Below are positions 41,872 to 44,948 of a stretch of DNA of 44,948 nt, piece by piece (position 1 is the first letter of the stretch; the number at the start of each line of letters is the position of its first letter). The stretch covers positions 1 through 44,948 of the forward strand of contig JAFUWF010000004.1 of assembly GCA_017483575.1 (NCBI GenBank), in the 5' to 3' direction. Source of the stretch: Bacteroidales bacterium. GTDB lineage: Bacteria; Bacteroidota; Bacteroidia; Bacteroidales; P3. The notes under the pieces were generated by a model. The model was not told the DNA's origin and did not search any database. It saw only the letters and a list, made by a program, of their open reading frames with translations. The position numbers and the translations under genes are program-made.

Positions 41872-42543
41872 ATGAACAGAGGCAAAGATATCTGCAAGGA
41901 ACTTAAAGCTGTCCGCCGTCAGATTGCGGCGGAGAACGGCATCGATTTGGAAATTCCGGAGTGCACCTACCATGGGGCCTGCCCGGGAACGTGCCCGCGC
42001 TGCGAGAGCGAGGTGCGCTTCCTGGAGAACGAGCTGGCAAAGCGTATCAAGCTCGGCAAGGTGGCCACGGTGGCAGGGCTGGCGCTGACGCTCTCGGCTA
42101 CGGCGCAGGCGCAGGATGTCGCGCCCCGTCAGCAGCAGGCTGCCGACAGTGTGAAGGTGGAACGGAAGGTGGCGATGTATGAGGTGAAGGGCTCCGTGGT
42201 CGACGAGAAGACTCGGGAACCGCTGCCGTTTGTGAACGTCGTCGTCATGCGCGACGGGAAGCAGGTGCATGGCGCCACCACCGACTTCGACGGCAACTTC
42301 AAGCTCCGGCTGCCAGAAGGCGAATATGATTTCGAGATAGTCACTGTAGGTTATGCACGGTATATACGGACGGGCGTCAAGGTGCCTATGGAACAGCCGT
42401 TGGAGGTCGAGCTGAAAAATGATGCTACGCCGATAGATCAAATAATAGAAGTGGGAGGTTCGTATTTCCCCATCATCGATATAGGACCAGAAGGTGGGAT
42501 GAATACCAATATTCAAGGCGTTCCGCTGTATATTCAATATTAA
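41872..42543 (+). CDS. Cys-rich-module protein with one carboxypeptidase-regulatory-like domain
   Basis: 223-residue paralogue of the preceding protein. The Cys module has the same Cys positions 8, 31, 37, 41 and 44, followed by a signal-like stretch (LGKVATVAGLALTLSATAQA) and one beta-sandwich domain (about 98-180: YEVKGSVVDEKTREPLPFVN, TTDFDGNFKLRLPEGEYDFE). The end, NIQGVPLYIQY, resembles the paralogue end. DNA coding for residues 44-68 is nearly identical between the two genes, more alike than the rest, suggesting recent duplication or gene conversion. ATG 41872 matches the paralogue; 41866 is an alternative. 14 bases before the radical SAM gene. Confidence 0.82.
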   Translation: MNRGKDICKELKAVRRQIAAENGIDLEIPECTYHGACPGTCPRCESEVRFLENELAKRIKLGKVATVAGLALTLSATAQAQDVAPRQQQAADSVKVERKVAMYEVKGSVVDEKTREPLPFVNVVVMRDGKQVHGATTDFDGNFKLRLPEGEYDFEIVTVGYARYIRTGVKVPMEQPLEVELKNDATPIDQIIEVGGSYFPIIDIGPEGGMNTNIQGVPLYIQY

Positions 42544-42557
42544 TTCCTGTTTTCAAA

Positions 42558-43169
42558 TTGGAAAGTGTACCGTTCATAGGCATCGACCGTCACCGGTTGG
42601 GCATCGACGGGGTGGGGGTGACCACCCTGGCGGCCTTCCACGGCTGTCCGTTGAGGTGCAGGTACTGCCTGAACCGCCGTTGTCTGGAGGACCCGGAGGG
42701 CCTGCGGAGGTTTACGCCGCAGGAGCTGTACGACTACGTGGGGGTGGACAACCTCTACTTCATCGCCACGGGCGGCGGCGTCTGCTTCGGCGGCGGCGAG
42801 CCGCTGCTGAGGGTGGACTTCCTCACCGAGTTCAAGGCGATTTGCGGCAAGGGCTGGAACCTCACGGCGGAGACATCGCTGCAGGTGCCTTCGGAATCCG
42901 TCCGAGGCGCCGCCGAGGTGGTCGGCGACTTCATCGTCGACATCAAGGAGAGCAATCCTGACATCTACTATTCCTATACCTCTGGCGACGCCGCCCGCGC
43001 TTGGGACAACCTCGCCTTGCTGCTGTCGCTGGTCGGCCCGGAGCATGTCATTGTCCGCGTGCCCCAAATCCCCGACTACAACACCGAAGCGGACTGCGAC
43101 CGTACCGCTCAGCGGCTCGTTTCTATGGGAATCACGAGGATAGACCGTTTCGTTTATAGAGTAAAGTGA
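42558..43169 (+). CDS. Small radical SAM protein (activating-enzyme-like)
   Basis: 203-residue radical SAM enzyme. The [4Fe-4S] motif is GCPLRCRYCLN (Cys30, Cys34, Cys37; CX3CX2C), followed by GGGVCFGGGEPLL (about 72-84), the SAM-binding GGEP. DIKESNPDIYYSYT and VIVRVPQIPDYNT resemble pyruvate-formate-lyase activating enzymes. No auxiliary cluster or extra domain is visible. The only start in frame is TTG at 42558, 14 bases after the previous stop. There is no glycyl-radical enzyme in the window; the neighbours are the Cys-module proteins, which are the obvious candidate partners (inference). A terminator follows at 43205. Confidence 0.85.
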   Translation: MESVPFIGIDRHRLGIDGVGVTTLAAFHGCPLRCRYCLNRRCLEDPEGLRRFTPQELYDYVGVDNLYFIATGGGVCFGGGEPLLRVDFLTEFKAICGKGWNLTAETSLQVPSESVRGAAEVVGDFIVDIKESNPDIYYSYTSGDAARAWDNLALLLSLVGPEHVIVRVPQIPDYNTEADCDRTAQRLVSMGITRIDRFVYRVK

Positions 43170-43177
43170 TTTTTTAA

Positions 43178-43204
43178 CGACAACAACGACAACAAGGACA
43201 ACAA
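43178..43204. repeat. 9-bp tandem repeat after the radical SAM gene
   Basis: CGACAACAA, CGACAACAA, GGACAACAA, running directly into the terminator stem. Confidence 0.85.
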
Positions 43205-43232
43205 GGGGAACGCAACATTGCGTCCCCCTTTT
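43205..43232 (+). terminator. Terminator of the Cys-module/radical SAM unit
   Basis: GGGGAACGCAA and TTGCGTCCCCC pair with a 2-nt loop and one mismatch, followed by TTTTCTCT. Confidence 0.85.
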
Positions 43233-43335
43233 CTCTGTTGCAAAATGGTTGGGGATTGGTTAAGTTGTTGATAGGTTTTTACCCAATAATCGGACGACCA
43301 AATAATGTCTCATTTCCACTTTGATTCACATTTTT

Positions 43336-43366
43336 TTTGTCATATCCGAAAAAGTTTGTATTTTTG
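43336..43366 (+). promoter_or_regulatory. Promoter of the downstream membrane-protein unit
   Basis: TTTG (43336-43339), 19-nt spacer, TATTTTTG (43359-43366); full Bacteroidota consensus. The transcript would start near 43373, giving a long leader to the ATG at 43639. The stretch 43233-43335 before it holds nothing I can name. Confidence 0.8.
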
Positions 43367-43429
43367 CACTCGCAAACAGCAAGTAAGAGTTTGCCGAATG
43401 GAAGTGCATTTCCGCCTTATTCCGACTGC

Positions 43430-43585
43430 ATGAACTTGGCCGTTCTACAAATAATATTAGGAATAAAGGAGATTGAAATGCTCCTATTGGAATGTATCAA
43501 TATGTTAGGTGATACACCATGTGGAGCTACTCATAAAACCTTTATTTTATATTATTGGGAGGCCAAGCCCACATGCAGAAAATAG
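43430..43585 (+). CDS. Possible small ORF in the leader (51 residues)
   Basis: ATG at 43430 opens a 51-codon frame starting MNLAVLQIILGIKEIEMLLL. It is downstream of the promoter and ends 53 bases before the membrane-protein ATG. No homology recognised and no codon signal; it may be a leader peptide or chance. Confidence 0.3.
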   Translation: MNLAVLQIILGIKEIEMLLLECINMLGDTPCGATHKTFILYYWEAKPTCRK

Positions 43586-43638
43586 GGTCGATGATGGATG
43601 GCTCCACTTTCTTCGTTGGTAATAATTGCCATCGGGCC

Positions 43639-43941
43639 ATGGACAAAAAAATAAAAAAAATGTCTCCAATGTGGATTGTATCTATTGCGGAAAGCCCTTA
43701 TTTATGGCCTTTGGCTCCTGCTTTAATAATCGCATGGATAGGGAATGCGATTGCTGATGAAAATGATGCAGGTGCCTATTTTTCTCATTTTTTGTATTCG
43801 TTGATTCCTATAGTCGGCATCATAATGTGGTATTTTAAAAAAGAGGAAAAAGGTTGGGAGAAATTGTCAAAAAGTGCTCTATGGTGTGGTATCCTTGGCT
43901 TTGTGGCAAATGTTATTATTCTGGTTATCGTATTAAATTAA
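43639..43941 (+). CDS. Small membrane protein of unknown function
   Basis: 100-residue protein with a Lys-rich start (MDKKIKKMSP) and about three membrane segments: WPLAPALIIAWIGNAI, FLYSLIPIVGIIMWYF and ALWCGILGFVANVIILVIVL. In-frame ATGs upstream (43573, 43591) would add a non-conserved-looking extension, so 43639 is chosen. It lies 15 bases before the CD225-type gene, and the two are probably co-expressed. AT-rich compared with the rest of the window. Family not recognised. Confidence 0.65.
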   Translation: MDKKIKKMSPMWIVSIAESPYLWPLAPALIIAWIGNAIADENDAGAYFSHFLYSLIPIVGIIMWYFKKEEKGWEKLSKSALWCGILGFVANVIILVIVLN

Positions 43942-43956
43942 AATTATTTTTCTATT

Positions 43957-44826
43957 ATGGAGCGTATTTGTAACAACTGCAAAAATGAATACAGTATAGA
44001 ATACGGAGTATGTCCCTTTTGTGGTGAAAAGAATGATATGTATGATAAGGATAAGTCTACATTAGATGAATATCGAGATCTTGTCGCAGATGAACAACAA
44101 GATTTTGTTGAGGATGATAAGAAGAAACAAGAAGAGGAAATTGACGAAGAAAAACTAAAGGAGCAAGGTTGCCCCAAGACGTATTTGATGGAGTCTGTTC
44201 TTGCCACGATTTTCTGCTGTTTCCCTGTTGGCATATTCGGCATAATCAATGCAAACAGAGTGGAGTCGTTGTATAGAAATGGACAATATAAAAAAGCATT
44301 TGAGTCCAGTCAAAAGGCAAGGAAACTATTTATTGCAAGTATTATTACAGGAATCATTCTGGGTTTGGCAATGATAATATGGGGTATTGTGTATATAAGT
44401 AATCAGGCTACATATATTAACCTTTCCGAAGAATATATATCTACTGGTCCCAAAGAATTTAGTAGAACTATTGATGTTGAGTCGGATGGAAAATGGGATG
44501 TGGAGTTTTCGAGCCCATGGATTAGTGCATCAAAGAATAAAAATGGCAAGGGTTTCTTACTAGGTATTAAAAAAAACACAACAGGTGAATATCGCACAGG
44601 ATGGGTTACTATTTCATCAGGTTCCCTTCAAGCCCGTATAGCAGTTGAGCAGAACGGCACGGCAACATACTTGACGGCTGACTCGACACAGTTGAGATAC
44701 GGGCAGGGGAGGGTCTATTCACAAAAGATTAATGTACAAACAGATGGAATAGAATGGAAGATAAAGAAGAGACCTGATTTTGGCTCTATAGAGAAACAAG
44801 ACGATTACTTAAGGAGTGTTCTATAA
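43957..44826 (+). CDS. Zinc ribbon, CD225/dispanin-type and BACON domain protein
   Basis: 289-residue protein with three modules. Residues 1-25 are a zinc ribbon (CNNC ... CPFC). A charged coil (DEQQDFVEDDKKKQEEEI) follows. Residues about 72-145 are a CD225/dispanin-like pair of membrane segments (YLMESVLATIFCCFPVGIFG, NANRVESLYRNGQYKKA, then IASIITGIILGLAMIIWGIV). From about 150 comes a BACON-like domain (WDVEFSSPWISASKNKNGKG, RTGWVTISSGSLQARIAVEQ), outside or in the periplasm. A second BACON-like domain begins (ADSTQLRYGQ) but stops after about 45 residues, so the protein may be truncated. AT-rich. Confidence 0.82.
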   Translation: MERICNNCKNEYSIEYGVCPFCGEKNDMYDKDKSTLDEYRDLVADEQQDFVEDDKKKQEEEIDEEKLKEQGCPKTYLMESVLATIFCCFPVGIFGIINANRVESLYRNGQYKKAFESSQKARKLFIASIITGIILGLAMIIWGIVYISNQATYINLSEEYISTGPKEFSRTIDVESDGKWDVEFSSPWISASKNKNGKGFLLGIKKNTTGEYRTGWVTISSGSLQARIAVEQNGTATYLTADSTQLRYGQGRVYSQKINVQTDGIEWKIKKRPDFGSIEKQDDYLRSVL

Positions 44827-44903
44827 ATTAAAATATTGTTAATCTTGTAATTGCATCAAATATTATTCGTTTTTTTACGTTATTACGAGAAAAGACGCGC
44901 AAC

Positions 44904-44948
44904 ATGAAATATCTTGACAATCAACAGGTATCAATATTCGACCGAGAG
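44904..44948 (+). CDS. Start of a gene running off the window
   Basis: ATG at 44904 opens a frame (MKYLDNQQVSIFDRE) that continues to the end. Only 15 codons are visible, so no assignment is possible. The 77 bases before it are AT-rich and hold no obvious promoter. Confidence 0.4.
   Translation, partial: MKYLDNQQVSIFDRE

Noticed and set aside
43337-43429. Upstream part of an 82-codon frame at 43337-43585
   Set aside because: It covers the promoter at 43336-43366 and would start before the transcript does.

Overview
The window looks like a chromosome segment of a GC-rich, uncultured-type member of Bacteroidales (Bacteroidota). The evidence is the gene set: gldD, a type IX secretion (T9SS) C-terminal sorting domain, DUF4954, GWxTD and BACON domain proteins, and a short HtrB-like acyltransferase. 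Several promoters also have the Bacteroidota form (TTTG, about 19 nt, TAnnTTTG), and Shine-Dalgarno sites are almost absent. No phage, plasmid, CRISPR or rRNA genes are visible.

Layout. 0.2-4.7 kb: rmuC, then nagB overlapping a DUF4954 gene. 4.7-5.9 kb (minus): a tRNA-Glu/rpsT unit and a conserved unknown. 6.3-9.3 kb: ECF sigma factor, SpoU-type rRNA methyltransferase, thiL and pcm in one tight unit, meeting a small methyltransferase remnant. 9.75-14.8 kb: gldD, then the elongasome pair mrdA-rodA directly followed by clpX. 24.1-15.1 kb (minus): one long unit of topA, a membrane glycosyltransferase, an outer-membrane barrel, coaD, recG, a GNAT and mltG. 24.3-27.0 kb: two AT-richer secreted proteins, the second with a T9SS tail. 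27.1-34.4 kb: nadE, a Pif1-type helicase, a GWxTD protein, a lipid A-type acyltransferase and a GT2 glycosyltransferase. 39.7-34.4 kb (minus): DPP-IV-like peptidase, outer-membrane barrel, gltX and ompH. 40.2-43.2 kb: three carboxypeptidase-regulatory-like proteins, two with the same Cys-rich N-terminal module, ending in a small radical SAM enzyme. 43.6-44.9 kb: an AT-rich end with a small membrane protein and a zinc ribbon-CD225-BACON protein.

Three kinds of repeat run through these otherwise ordinary genes. (A) Hairpin-rich elements with CACACTCCTC-type inverted ends, four copies, two of them readable as protein next to a start codon. (B) Short tandem arrays, mostly with 7-bp units, at nine places; several are translated in frame inside conserved enzymes (SpoU methyltransferase, topA, mltG, a GT2 enzyme, a helicase), one supplies the stop codon of a shortened coaD, and a related 9-bp array encodes most of a signal peptide. 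(C) Three AT-rich palindromes of about 125-150 bp, built on an 11-bp period.

The best candidates for something undescribed are the Cys-module/radical SAM cluster (40.2-43.2 kb) and the heptamer-array family. Several enzymes are also reduced: NadE has lost its glutaminase residues, the GNAT, CoaD and acyltransferase lack termini, and a methyltransferase lacks its SAM-binding core. All assignments come from reading the sequence; no database search was possible.
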